The notes under the pieces are model-generated. The model ran no database searches, had not been told where the DNA came from, and worked only from the letters and a program-made list of their open reading frames with translations. Position numbers and translations under genes: made by a program. From the NCBI RefSeq assembly GCF_000428865.1, contig NZ_AUAT01000005.1, positions 1-64,000 of the forward strand: DNA of 64,000 nucleotides. The letters run 5' to 3'. Shown piece by piece: positions 50,067 to 60,141 of the stretch. Every line of letters begins with the position of its first letter. Within the stretch, counting starts at the first letter, position 1. This stretch comes from Eremococcus coleocola DSM 15696 (GTDB lineage: Bacteria; Bacillota; Bacilli; Lactobacillales; Aerococcaceae).

Positions 50067-50969
50067 TCACCTATTTTCTAAAATTAACCGAACATGACCG
50101 TCTTTAGCCGCCAATTCAGCTTGGGCTTGGGCCCGATCTACTTGTAATTTATGCATAACCAAGGCTGTCTTAACATGATAATCAGCTGCTTCTAGTAAAG
50201 CCTTATAATCTATATCTTCGTGAATCAGGGCTTTTAAAATATTAATGGCCCGCTTTTCAAGTTTCTGGTTGGAGGTTTTTAAGTCTACCATGTAATTCTG
50301 GTAGGCCTTACCACTTCTAACCATGGCTGCCGTAGAAATCATATTTAAGACCATTTTCTGCGCAGAACCGGCCTTTAGCCGGGTTGAGCCAGCCAAAACT
50401 TCCGGACCTGTAACAACCTCTACGGGGAAATCAACCAAACTTGAAACTTTAGCTCCCGCCACGCAGGAAACTGATCCAGTAGAAGCACCCACTTCTTTAG
50501 CATAAGACAGGGCTCCTAGGACAAAGGGGGTTCGGCCACTAGCTGCTATACCAATGACGATATCTTGAGCTGTCATGCCTTTGGCCTGAAGAGCTTCTTG
50601 ACCTGCTTGGGGACTGTCTTCCACGCCTTCCTTGGCTTTAAAAATCGCTTCCTTGCCCCCGGCAATCACACCTTGGAATAGTTGAGCTGACACTCCAAAA
50701 GTAGGCGGACACTCGGAAGCATCTAAAATACCTAACCGTCCAGAGGTACCCGCGCCAACATAAAAGACCCGCCCCCCAGCCTGTAAAGCTTGGTAGGCCG
50801 CTTCAGCTAAACGACCTATCTGGTCCTGGGCCTCATGGACCGCATCGATGACAGCCTGGTCTTCCTGATTCATCAGGGCTACGATTTGCTGACTGGTCAT
50901 TTGATCTAGGTCACGCGAACGCGGATTATTCCCCTCAGTATTCAAACTTTCAATCACTTCATTTTCCAT
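50067..50969 (-). CDS. murQ: N-acetylmuramic acid 6-phosphate etherase
   Basis: A 300-residue SIS-domain etherase, converting MurNAc-6P to GlcNAc-6P and D-lactate. YVGAGTSGRLGILDASECPP, TFGV, VVTGPEVLAGSTRLKAGSAQ and the C-terminal HVRLILENR match MurQ. First gene of the operon, with a cre-like site and promoter directly upstream (50987-51017). Confidence 0.95.
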   Translation of the reverse strand: MENEVIESLNTEGNNPRSRDLDQMTSQQIVALMNQEDQAVIDAVHEAQDQIGRLAEAAYQALQAGGRVFYVGAGTSGRLGILDASECPPTFGVSAQLFQGVIAGGKEAIFKAKEGVEDSPQAGQEALQAKGMTAQDIVIGIAASGRTPFVLGALSYAKEVGASTGSVSCVAGAKVSSLVDFPVEVVTGPEVLAGSTRLKAGSAQKMVLNMISTAAMVRSGKAYQNYMVDLKTSNQKLEKRAINILKALIHEDIDYKALLEAADYHVKTALVMHKLQVDRAQAQAELAAKDGHVRLILENR

Positions 50970-50986
50970 ACGCCACCTCTTTTCTT

Positions 50987-51017
50987 AATAGCGCTTTCAA
51001 AGATACTCATACTATAC
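50987..51017 (-). promoter_or_regulatory. Promoter region with cre-like site upstream of murQ
   Basis: On the minus strand the -10 TATAGT (51012-51017) is followed by TGAAAGCGCTATTA (50987-51000), a match to the cre consensus at all but one position. No good -35 is visible, which fits an activator- or repressor-controlled promoter. A downstream cre implies a CcpA roadblock. Confidence 0.6.
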
Positions 51018-51269
51018 CATACTTTACAATTGATGAAAATAATTTCTTGAAATTTAATAAATAATTTGGAAAATATTTTTAGAAGTCTAATTTACTTTCA
51101 GGCTCTTACTCGTAATATAAAAAGAGCTAGGGATACATTATCCCTAGCTCTTTAAGTCTATTTAATTTATTCATTTAACTTGCTTTTACCAAGCTTATGC
51201 ACCATCAGAAAGTATTAATAATAAAACAAAATCAATTGTGGCTGGACAAGGAAGCCCAGCTCTTCTAGC
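51018..51269. other. Intergenic region between murQ and ogt
   Basis: AT-rich gene-free sequence. It contains a strong hairpin (51121-51154, agagctagggata / tatccctagctct with A and T flanks), which can stop transcription either way, and a weaker stem after the ogt stop (ggctggacaa / cccagct near 51241-51262). Confidence 0.6.
51121..51154. terminator. Strong bidirectional terminator-like hairpin
   Basis: Stem aaagagctagggata / tatccctagctcttt with a four-base loop; both flanks are AT-rich. It isolates the murQ operon from the ogt side. Confidence 0.75.
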
Positions 51270-51734
51270 CTAACATTTACATTTAGGTCCTTCAATGGCT
51301 AATAAATCAGATTTCATTTGCACCCCACCAGCATAGCCCTTCAAATCACCATTTGATCCAACCACCCGATGACAAGGAATTAGCATCAATAGCTTATTAT
51401 CCCGACAAGCAGCACCCACCGCGCGAACAGCATTGGGTTGACCAATTATTTCAGCCACTTCTTGATAAGTCTTTGTTTGGCCGTAGGGAATATCTAATAA
51501 AGCAGACCATACTTTCTTTTGGAAGTCTGTTCCGTCTAACAGGTAAGGTAGGTTAAATTCTTTACGTTTTCCTTCCATAAATTCAGATAACTCAATAAAA
51601 GCCTGATCAGACAAGGAGCTCGTTTGACTAGAACCATCAAAATTATCAACATTCGCAATGGATAGTATTTGATCCTCTGTGTATTCAATTTGTAATAACC
51701 CATACGGAAATGGATAAATAGCAATTTGGTTCAT
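51270..51734 (-). CDS. ogt: Methylated-DNA-protein-cysteine methyltransferase
   Basis: A 154-residue O6-alkylguanine repair protein. IPYGQTKTYQEVAEIIGQPN, AVRAVGAACRDNKL and the active-site motif PCHRVVGSNGDLKGYAGG are complete, with the acceptor Cys in PCHRV. The ATG at 51734 follows AAGGAG; the longer frame is rejected. Single gene. Confidence 0.95.
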   Translation of the reverse strand: MNQIAIYPFPYGLLQIEYTEDQILSIANVDNFDGSSQTSSLSDQAFIELSEFMEGKRKEFNLPYLLDGTDFQKKVWSALLDIPYGQTKTYQEVAEIIGQPNAVRAVGAACRDNKLLMLIPCHRVVGSNGDLKGYAGGVQMKSDLLAIEGPKCKC

Positions 51735-51844
51735 GGTAATCTCCTTAAACTCAATAAAAGTTATCACTATTACTATAACAATTTACGTTGAATAATCAAT
51801 AAGTTTTCGCAGATTACAGAAATATATTTAAGGTAATTTTGCTT

Positions 51845-52705
51845 TTATTCTGCCTTTTCTTGAACTTCTTTCACTAAATCCCAAGCCGCAATTGATCCAC
51901 CTTCGGTAACTTCTTCAATTTTCTTAGCCACATCATCGGTTTGGAAAAGTTCAACAACTTTTTGATATAAGGGATTATCTTTATCTTCTTCCCGCGCTGC
52001 AATAATATTCACCCGGTCAACATTTATAGTTTCTGGTGTATCCCCATAAACATAGATGGCATCACTCGGTTTAAAGTTAGATGCTGATAGGAATGAATCA
52101 TCAATAAAGGCTGCATCCACATCTGGGACAGAAGCTGGAATTTGAGCGCCATCTAATTCAATAATATCTAAATGTTTAGGGTTTTCTTCAATATCAGACA
52201 CAGTTGGTAATAATTCCCCATTATCCTTTAAGCTAATTAAACCAGCCCTTTCTAAGGTTTGTAAATTATAACCTAGACTAGTTGGCGCAGAGTTCACAGC
52301 GATTTTTGCCCCCTCAGGAAGATCATCAAAGGATTGATATTTTTCTGAATAAACCCGAGTTGGTACCGCAACTGTATAACCTATCGTTACGATATGACCA
52401 TCATTTTCTTTATTCCAATTTTCTAAGAAAACTTCATGTTGGAAGGCATTTAAATCGATTGATCCATCGGTTAGGGCGGTATTTGGAATATTATAGTCAG
52501 TTAATAATACGACCTCAATATTAATTCCTTCTTCTTCCTTAGCTTTTTCAGCGACATACTTCCAAATATCTTCGTACAGTTCACCTACCACACCGACTTT
52601 AACGGTTTGACCCTCAAATTCTTTATCCGCTGCTTTGACACTGGCAGGCGCAAAAATTGAGACTAAAACAGCTAAACTACAAATAAATGAAATAATTTTT
52701 TTCAT
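51845..52705 (-). CDS. metQ: Methionine ABC transporter substrate-binding protein, copy 2
   Basis: A 286-residue NlpA/MetQ homologue. Signal peptide of about 27 residues (MKKIISFICSLAVLVSIFAP, ASVKAA). The one cysteine in it (Cys9) is too early for a lipobox, so it is probably a soluble secreted or non-lipid-anchored protein, like copy 1. Core: VGVVGELYEDIWKYVAEKAK, DGSIDLNAFQHEVFLENWN and AVNSAPTSLGYNLQTLERAG. Control is by a third methionine T-box. No permease or ATPase gene lies next to it, so it likely uses the MetNI of 15-17 kb. Confidence 0.88.
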   Translation of the reverse strand: MKKIISFICSLAVLVSIFAPASVKAADKEFEGQTVKVGVVGELYEDIWKYVAEKAKEEEGINIEVVLLTDYNIPNTALTDGSIDLNAFQHEVFLENWNKENDGHIVTIGYTVAVPTRVYSEKYQSFDDLPEGAKIAVNSAPTSLGYNLQTLERAGLISLKDNGELLPTVSDIEENPKHLDIIELDGAQIPASVPDVDAAFIDDSFLSASNFKPSDAIYVYGDTPETINVDRVNIIAAREEDKDNPLYQKVVELFQTDDVAKKIEEVTEGGSIAAWDLVKEVQEKAE

Positions 52706-52756
52706 ATTAATCCTTCTTTCTTTATTCTCAACAACAAACAACAAAAAGTGGAAAAT

Positions 52757-53035
52757 AAAAAGAGAGACCCATCCAAAAGGACGAATCTCTCGTGTTACCA
52801 CCTTTAATTTATTATAACATCACTGTTATAACCTTCTTAAGTACTGCCATCATACATAGATCGCTAATACTCGTATTCAATATCGGGAATACCCGCACAC
52901 CTTTTACTGCAGCTCAAGGCATGACCTCTCCAAGACCATTTTCGTTTAATTATCACCATCTGTTTCCACCAACCACAGACTCTCTAAAGGTTGCCTTAAA
53001 CTACTTATCTCTTCAATGAGAAAAATATTAAATTT
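52757..53035 (-). promoter_or_regulatory. T-box riboswitch, methionine-specific (metQ2 leader)
   Basis: T-box core AAAGGTGGTAACACGAGAG (minus strand, near 52787-52805), then terminator agagattcgtccttttggat and gggtctct. The specifier region reads CGAAAATGGTCTTGGAGAGG, giving codon AUG. Same regulatory logic as the leaders at 14945 and 17145. Confidence 0.88.
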
Positions 53036-53044
53036 ATGCTTATA

Positions 53045-53073
53045 AATTTAACGGTTTTTATCATCATTGTCAA
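53045..53073 (-). promoter_or_regulatory. SigA promoter of the metQ2 T-box transcript
   Basis: -35 TTGACA (53068-53073), 17-base spacer, -10 TAAATT (53045-53050) on the minus strand. Confidence 0.65.
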
Positions 53074-53120
53074 GGAAAATTTTCATAAATTTATTTAGGG
53101 ACTCCAATCTAACTCAAATA

Positions 53121-53154
53121 AAAAACCCCTTCACTTTTATGAAGAGGTGTTTGT
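53121..53154 (-). terminator. Terminator after the tRNA pair
   Basis: On the minus strand aaacacctcttca / tgaaggggttt with loop taaaag and six Ts. Confidence 0.8.
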
Positions 53155-53163
53155 CGTCACTTA

Positions 53164-53237
53164 TGCCAACTGCAGGAATCGAACCTGTGACCTACGCGTT
53201 ACGAGTGCGTTGCTCTACCTACTGAGCTAAGTTGGCA
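53164..53237 (-). tRNA. tRNA-Thr (anticodon CGT)
   Basis: A cloverleaf on the minus strand: acceptor arm tgccaac / gttggca, D-arm gctcagtaggtagagc, anticodon loop ctcgtaa (CGT, reading ACG), T-loop ttcgatt. It is the second tRNA after tRNA-Lys. Confidence 0.93.
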
Positions 53238-53268
53238 TTCATTTTAAAAGCGTAATATAAAAAGCAAA

Positions 53269-53341
53269 TGAGCTGTACAGGGCTCGAACCTGTGACCCTC
53301 TGATTAAAAGTCAGATGCTCTACCAACTGAGCTAACAGCTC
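53269..53341 (-). tRNA. tRNA-Lys (anticodon TTT)
   Basis: Acceptor arm gagctgt / acagctc with discriminator A, D-arm gctcagttggtagagc, anticodon loop cttttaa (TTT), T-loop ttcgagc. It is 73 nucleotides, followed by tRNA-Thr 31 bases downstream. Confidence 0.95.
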
Positions 53342-53362
53342 TTAAATAATTACGACTCATAT

Positions 53363-53391
53363 ATGATAAATTAAAAAGCCTTGTTGGTCAA
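53363..53391 (-). promoter_or_regulatory. Promoter of the tRNA pair
   Basis: -35 TTGACC (53386-53391), 17-base spacer, -10 TATCAT (53363-53368) on the minus strand. The -35 lies within the msrA terminator hairpin. Confidence 0.55.
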
Positions 53392-53399
53392 GGCTTTTT
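53373..53399 (-). terminator. Terminator of msrA
   Basis: Stem aaaagccttg / caaggctttt with loop ttggt-like, A- and T-flanked, 22 bases after the msrA stop. Confidence 0.85.
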
Positions 53400-53420
53400 A
53401 TGATTAATCTATAAACTAGC

Positions 53421-53948
53421 CTAATCTACCTTATGACGTTCAATAAAGTCAACTCGACCAGACCCTACGGAATAACGTTGGTAATGGGCGCGATTTTTTT
53501 GGTAGAAATTTTGATGGTATTCTTCAGCTTCATAAAAAGGCTGGGCTAGTTCAATCGGTACAACAATTGGTTTTTGATAGCGTCCGCTTTGGTCTAAGGC
53601 TTCTTTGGAAGCTTGAGCCTGGGCCTTTTGTTCTTCGGTGGTATAGAAGATTACTGGCCGGTAAGAAGAGCCTCGGTCCCCAAATTGACCGTCAGCATCG
53701 GTAGGATCCATGCTCGACCAATAAATATCTAACATAGTCTGATAGGAAATTTTTTCTGGATCATAGACAATTTTTACCGCTTCGGTATGGCCTGTTTTAC
53801 CCGTACAGACTTGTTCATAGGTCGGATTTTCAACATGGCCACCGGTATAACCTGACCGCACCGACTCTACCCCATCCCATTGGTCAAAGGGATGAACCAT
53901 ACACCAAAAACATCCTCCCGCAAAAATTGCAACTTGTTTGTCACTCAT
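53421..53948 (-). CDS. msrA: Peptide methionine sulfoxide reductase MsrA
   Basis: A 175-residue MsrA that reduces methionine-S-sulfoxide. The catalytic loop is [20 protein letters not shown] with the nucleophilic Cys near residue 12, then [20 protein letters not shown] and [12 protein letters not shown]. The usual C-terminal resolving cysteines of the longer form are absent, as in many Gram-positive enzymes. The ATG at 53948 follows GAGGATG. It lies ten bases after the DacA-like gene. Confidence 0.95.
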   Translation of the reverse strand: MSDKQVAIFAGGCFWCMVHPFDQWDGVESVRSGYTGGHVENPTYEQVCTGKTGHTEAVKIVYDPEKISYQTMLDIYWSSMDPTDADGQFGDRGSSYRPVIFYTTEEQKAQAQASKEALDQSGRYQKPIVVPIELAQPFYEAEEYHQNFYQKNRAHYQRYSVGSGRVDFIERHKVD

Positions 53949-53961
53949 CAAATCATCCTCT

Positions 53962-55311
53962 CTAATTAAATAAGTTAATGAAGAAGGCTCTCAGCTCCCG
54001 CATCAGGTCATCAAAACCAGCTTTCAAACTCCGCCAGAATTTAATCCAAGCTGAGGCCTCTTCGATATCTTCTGCCACCACAATATCAGTCGCATTTCCC
54101 TTAGCCGATGGTAGTGAAGCCAATGGCTCACTCTTTTGGGCTTTGACTTGCATCTGGCCTACCACGGTTTTATGATTAACCGGAGCGACTAGGAAACCAG
54201 CTGGATTAAAATATTGATAATCAGGTAAAAATTCATAACTTAACTGAGGCGCTGTATCAATAATTGGAACCACCAGATTAAAATCTTGGACATATTTGAA
54301 AGCCGTGGTGGTTTCGACCCCACCTTGGACCCGAGTCTGATTAATATGGTCTGCTGGGTCCCCCGCCTTCGCAATGGCTTCTAAACGATAGGCTGAAAAG
54401 CTTTGATTAAATAGGTCTATCATATCTTGATACATAGCTACTGGGTCTTCTTGGCCTAAACTGATTCCAATCACTCTTAAGCCATCTTTTTCAGCAGTGG
54501 CTACTATTGACGCTTGGGCTTCATGGGAGTCATCCACCATTAAACCATCGGCCAAATCATAGTTATACTCACCACCCGAAACCAGTAAATTAGCATTATT
54601 CATATCAAAGGCATCATCACTGTCTTTCACAAAGACATCCACATCTTTTTGACTATAATTTAAGATATCAGGATAAACATCCATCAAATGATAGACAATC
54701 GTCGCCACGACCTCGGTCGACATCCGATTGACTTCTTTATTTTTCTCACGGTCATCTGTATAAGGCGCATACGAGTCATTAATTTGTGTCTGGGTCATAC
54801 CAGTTGCATTGAAGATTTCAAAATCATTCAAATGCCACTGACTCAGTTGCTGGCGCATCAATTCAACAAATTTACCCTCATCCGGCTCAATTAATTGGGC
54901 CAGAGCTAGGGTGGCACCATTTGCAGACTGAATGACCACCGCTTGGATTAAGTCTTCCACCTTATATGGATAATCTTGACGGAGGGGAACATTGTTAATA
55001 TCGTAATTTTGGCTAATATAAAATGCCTGATCAGAAATGGGTACCTCGGTATCCATCGAAATATTCCCTTGTTTGACAGCATCCAACACCAAATAAAGAG
55101 TTAATAATTTACTTAAATCACCAACTTCAACCAATTTATCTGTGTTTTGTTCAAAAAGTATCTGCCCATTATGGCCTTCAATGACCATGGCAGATAGATC
55201 TTGGTCCACATTAAAGTTATCAAATCGGGCTTGAGCAAATGTTGTAAGGGGGGAAATAAATATGGTTATGATTACACTGACAAGGGTTAACCATTGATAA
55301 ATTCGTGCCAT
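53962..55311 (-). CDS. DacA/PBP5-like protein lacking catalytic motifs
   Basis: A 449-residue exported protein with the full S11 architecture: signal peptide (residues 1-27), a penicillin-binding-like domain, a PBP5_C-like beta domain (~310-400) and an amphipathic C-terminal anchor ([19 protein letters not shown]). Aligning on conserved neighbours, the SxxK box is DLSK at 65-68 (serine replaced by Asp), SxN is kept (SAN 129-131), and KTG is replaced by MVD (258-260) in [17 protein letters not shown]. Loss of the serine nucleophile and the KTG lysine predicts no DD-carboxypeptidase activity. The rest is well conserved and not frameshifted, which suggests a retained structural or regulatory role in the envelope. 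Confidence 0.75.
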   Translation of the reverse strand: MARIYQWLTLVSVIITIFISPLTTFAQARFDNFNVDQDLSAMVIEGHNGQILFEQNTDKLVEVGDLSKLLTLYLVLDAVKQGNISMDTEVPISDQAFYISQNYDINNVPLRQDYPYKVEDLIQAVVIQSANGATLALAQLIEPDEGKFVELMRQQLSQWHLNDFEIFNATGMTQTQINDSYAPYTDDREKNKEVNRMSTEVVATIVYHLMDVYPDILNYSQKDVDVFVKDSDDAFDMNNANLLVSGGEYNYDLADGLMVDDSHEAQASIVATAEKDGLRVIGISLGQEDPVAMYQDMIDLFNQSFSAYRLEAIAKAGDPADHINQTRVQGGVETTTAFKYVQDFNLVVPIIDTAPQLSYEFLPDYQYFNPAGFLVAPVNHKTVVGQMQVKAQKSEPLASLPSAKGNATDIVVAEDIEEASAWIKFWRSLKAGFDDLMRELRAFFINLFN

Positions 55312-55428
55312 TTCAAGCCTCTCTTTCCTAATTACTTAACTTTTATTGTAGCATGTTTTGCAAAAGCATAACATGCTTTATTCAAATTGTTATAAAAAGG
55401 CAAAATCTAGCCTTTAATTCCAAAAAAG

Positions 55429-55478
55429 AAGCGGGCAAACCGCATGAAAACCAGAGATTTTCTACTGCTTGCCCGCTC
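55429..55478. repeat. Intergenic palindrome, copy 3 (likely guaB terminator)
   Basis: Outer arms agcgggcaa / ttgcccgct, inner gaaaacc / agattttc and the shared agtagaaaatct on the minus strand. It is located right after the guaB stop with a T/A-rich flank. Confidence 0.65.
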
Positions 55479-55484
55479 CCAAAT

Positions 55485-56966
<1,482 letters not shown>

Positions 56967-57058
56967 TCAATCGACCTCCTATAATAATTAATTTGCTGCT
57001 TTGAATATTTTATCTAAAGTACCACTTTTATGATAAGGCTTCAAGTGATTTCTAAACT

Positions 57059-58084
57059 TTATTTAAGATTTGCTGTAATCTGTTCGAGTAAATCAATTTG
57101 GGTGAGGGTTTCTTGGTCTTTGACCAGCTTGGCCTGGCCATGAACTAGACTTTGGTATACTCCATCATAAATTCGGCCATAATCACCCACTTCTGAAATA
57201 ACCTTCTCTTCATGGTAATTGTCTTGGTCATCAACATAAGTGAGCGTCCCATAATGTTCTGGTAAATCCACCCCAAAATCTTCATGACCTGGACCTGGTA
57301 AATAAAATAATTTCAAATGTTCTTCTTGTCGGTCTTTGCTGGCTTTCACAAACATTCCTTTAGAGCCATAAGCAACAAAAGATGGACGTGCTTTAATTCT
57401 AAAGTAAGAAGACTTGACCGAAACCTTCAAAGGGAAGTCATAATACATATCTACATCAAAATAATCATTCATTCTACCAGATCCCAATAACTGTTTAACA
57501 TCATAATGGACCGCTTGCGGCCGACCAAAATAAGAAATCACCTGGTCTAGGGTATGACAAGCATGCCCATAAACAAAAGAATTAATCCGCTCATAGTGGT
57601 CAACTGATTGGGGCGTTTGCGGGCGGAAATAATCAAAAGACATTTCAATCTCATGCAGGTCACCAAGTTTACCACTTTCAATGACTTTTTGTAGGGTTAA
57701 AAAGTCCGAATCAAACCGTCGATTTTGGTAGGCTTGAATAAATAGACCCTTGGCTTGGGCTAAGTCAAATAAGTCTTGGGCTTCCTGGCGGGTTTCGGTG
57801 AAAGGTTTTTCTAAGAGAACATTTTTTCCTGCTTCTAAAGTTTCTTTCGCCAGTTGAAAATGGGTAGGTGAAGGGGTGGTAATCACCACCAAATCAATCT
57901 CTGGATCTTGATAAATAGTCTGGAGATCATGGACATAATTAACACCCGGAATGGGCATCCAAGTTCCTTTATTCGTTCTTGAGTAAATTGTTTTAACCTT
58001 AAAGGTGTCGGTCCGAGTCAATACAAAGGGTAAATGATAGCGATTAGTTGATTTACCATTCCCAATATAAGCTAGTGTTAACAT
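57059..58084 (-). CDS. Gfo/Idh/MocA family oxidoreductase
   Basis: A 341-residue NAD(P)-dependent oxidoreductase: N-terminal Rossmann domain (LTLAYIGNGKSTNRYHLPFV), DLVVITTPSPTHFQLAKETL and the family signature VLLEKPFTET with the catalytic lysine. The C-terminal alpha/beta domain has the VYGHACHTLDQVISYFGRP catalytic His region. Members act on sugars, inositols or dihydrodiols; the substrate here is unknown. No operon partner is near. Confidence 0.88.
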   Translation of the reverse strand: MLTLAYIGNGKSTNRYHLPFVLTRTDTFKVKTIYSRTNKGTWMPIPGVNYVHDLQTIYQDPEIDLVVITTPSPTHFQLAKETLEAGKNVLLEKPFTETRQEAQDLFDLAQAKGLFIQAYQNRRFDSDFLTLQKVIESGKLGDLHEIEMSFDYFRPQTPQSVDHYERINSFVYGHACHTLDQVISYFGRPQAVHYDVKQLLGSGRMNDYFDVDMYYDFPLKVSVKSSYFRIKARPSFVAYGSKGMFVKASKDRQEEHLKLFYLPGPGHEDFGVDLPEHYGTLTYVDDQDNYHEEKVISEVGDYGRIYDGVYQSLVHGQAKLVKDQETLTQIDLLEQITANLK

Positions 58085-58094
58085 AAGTTCCTCC

Positions 58095-58140
58095 TTACTA
58101 ACTTTGAAAAAAGAACCAGACCACGACTTTCAAACTGGGT
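58095..58140 (-). terminator. Probable terminator after the DUF1129 gene
   Basis: On the minus strand gaactagcccac and gtggtctggttc pair imperfectly around a loop, then TTTTTTC. Located 20 bases after the stop. Confidence 0.55.
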
Positions 58141-58161
58141 GGGCTAGTTCTCTATATAAGT

Positions 58162-59001
58162 TTAAAAAACAGTTCCTTTGATATTTAACTTTTTCTTTAG
58201 GTAGAATCGTAATGCCAAAGTGACTGCCCCTAGGACAATATAAACTGTACTTGGTAAGATTGGATTAATCACTTTTGGTAACAAGGCTCCGGAGAAGGAG
58301 ACTGCCGCAAACCAAAGCATCATCGTTGAAACTGAAATCAAGAAATAACGACCGTAACCTTTTTGCCCCTTAGGCGCATCAGGATTCGGCAAGTTTTTGG
58401 CGGTCATCATCATAGCAAAACCAGCCACTAAATAATTCAAGATTAAGGTGATGATGCCCATATGCACAGCATTGGGAGCCTGTTGGGGCCGCATCATAGA
58501 AAGACCCGTTAAAAGGGTAAAGACAGAGCCTAATAAGAGGGCACCATCCAAGAATAATAACTTGTCTTCTGATTGTTCCTTGCTATCCGTTTCCACCTTA
58601 AGGTCTTTACCACTAATGGATTGGATGACCTCTGTGGGAGTGCCATAAATTTGTTTAGCTGTTTGGCCACTTTTTTGGCCGTCTAATAGGGTCTCTACCA
58701 TCTCTTGGTAAACATTACCCCGCACTTCATAATGAGTATCTTGGGCTAAGTGGCGATCAATGGTCTTCATAAACTGTTGGTTCTTCTTAGTTAATTGGAA
58801 GAAATCTTGGTTAGGGACACCTGCTAAAACTTGGGCCGCTTGGTCAAGGGCCGCTTGGACTTCTGGTTCAACCCCAACTTGGTCTTCATTTTCAACTTCT
58901 GCATCTACCAATTCAACTTCTTCCACCGTGGCTGCCGGTCCTTCTAATTGTTCTTGGCTATCTTCCACGTCTTGCTTTACTTTAAATTGTTCTTCGGTCA
59001 T
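58162..59001 (-). CDS. DUF1129 family membrane protein
   Basis: A 279-residue protein. The first ~55 residues are acidic and disordered (VEEVELVDAEVENEDQVGVE). A helical region QLTKKNQQFMKTIDRHL, then VYQEMVETLLDGQKSGQT and AKQIYGTPTEVIQ form the DUF1129 soluble part, and four hydrophobic segments follow (~145-270). The family is common just downstream of ychF in Lactobacillales; function unknown. It lies 15 bases after ychF. Confidence 0.85.
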   Translation of the reverse strand: MTEEQFKVKQDVEDSQEQLEGPAATVEEVELVDAEVENEDQVGVEPEVQAALDQAAQVLAGVPNQDFFQLTKKNQQFMKTIDRHLAQDTHYEVRGNVYQEMVETLLDGQKSGQTAKQIYGTPTEVIQSISGKDLKVETDSKEQSEDKLLFLDGALLLGSVFTLLTGLSMMRPQQAPNAVHMGIITLILNYLVAGFAMMMTAKNLPNPDAPKGQKGYGRYFLISVSTMMLWFAAVSFSGALLPKVINPILPSTVYIVLGAVTLALRFYLKKKLNIKGTVF

Positions 59002-59016
59002 CCTGATCCTCCTTAA

Positions 59017-60117
59017 TTAAACATTAAATCTAAAGAGCATAATGTCGCCATCTTTAACTACATATTCCTTACCTTCAGATCGATAATGGCCTGCTTCTTT
59101 GGCTGCTTGAACAGACCCATAAACCATTAAATCATCATAATGGAGGGTTTCGGTGCGGATAAAACCTCGTTCAAAGTCAGTATGGATAATACCAGCAGCT
59201 TGGGGAGCCTTCATACCTTGTTTAAAGGTCCAAGCTCTTACTTCTTGCTCCCCAGCAGTGAAATAAGTTCCTAAACCTAATAAGTGATAGGTTGCCTGAA
59301 TCAAACGGTCTAAACCAGATTCAGGCATCCCAAAGTCTTCTAAGAAAGCCGCTTTTTCCTGATCATCTAAGACGGCAATTTCTTCTTCTAAAGAGGCACA
59401 CACAGGTACGACTTCAGCTCCTTGACTGGCCGCTAATTCTTGGACTTGAGCTAGGAATGGATTGGCTGATGGATCCGCCACCTCTTCTTCACCAATATTG
59501 GCAACATACAGCATTTTTTTTCGGGTTAGTAAGAAGAGGTTACGAACGATTGGTTCTTGTTCTTTAGTGAATTCTAAGGCATTTGCCATTTGGTTGGCTT
59601 CCAAACCAGCTTTTAGTTTGGTTAACACTTCTAACTCTGCCATGGCCTCTGCATCTTTGGTCTTGGCTTGTTTTTCTACCCGGCCAATCCGTTTATCAAT
59701 GGATTCTAAGTCAGCCAAGATTAATTCCAAATTAATCGTTTCAATATCAGAGATAGGATCAACTTTACCCGAAACGTGGGTAATATTCCCATCTTCAAAA
59801 CAACGAACTACATGACAAATGGCATCCACTTGCCGGATATTAGACAAGAATTTATTTCCTAAACCTTCCCCCTTTGAAGCCCCTTTAACAATACCGGCAA
59901 TATCAGTAAATTCAAAGGTAGTCGCAACGGTTTTCTTAGGGTTAACAATTTTGGTAATATCATCCAGACGTTTATCTGGAACTTCTACCACCCCAACATT
60001 AGGGTCAATCGTAGCAAAAGGATAGTTAGCGGCCTCAACACCAGCTTTGGTAATGGCATTAAATAAAGTTGACTTACCCACATTGGGTAGACCAACAATT
60101 CCTGCGGTTAATGGCAT
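59017..60117 (-). CDS. ychF: Redox-regulated ATPase YchF
   Basis: A 366-residue Obg-family P-loop protein that prefers ATP. G1 [19 protein letters not shown]3 [20 protein letters not shown], the NxxE-type site [10 protein letters not shown], a coiled-coil insert (residues ~130-165) and the C-terminal TGS domain ([20 protein letters not shown]). Linked to ribosome-associated stress control. It follows the DUF951 gene by 24 bases. Confidence 0.96.
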   Translation of the reverse strand: MPLTAGIVGLPNVGKSTLFNAITKAGVEAANYPFATIDPNVGVVEVPDKRLDDITKIVNPKKTVATTFEFTDIAGIVKGASKGEGLGNKFLSNIRQVDAICHVVRCFEDGNITHVSGKVDPISDIETINLELILADLESIDKRIGRVEKQAKTKDAEAMAELEVLTKLKAGLEANQMANALEFTKEQEPIVRNLFLLTRKKMLYVANIGEEEVADPSANPFLAQVQELAASQGAEVVPVCASLEEEIAVLDDQEKAAFLEDFGMPESGLDRLIQATYHLLGLGTYFTAGEQEVRAWTFKQGMKAPQAAGIIHTDFERGFIRTETLHYDDLMVYGSVQAAKEAGHYRSEGKEYVVKDGDIMLFRFNV

Positions 60118-60141
60118 GAATTCACACTCTTTCTTTCTAAA

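Noticed and set aside
59462-59815. Antisense ORF within ychF
   Set aside because: Shadow of the ychF frame with no start signals.
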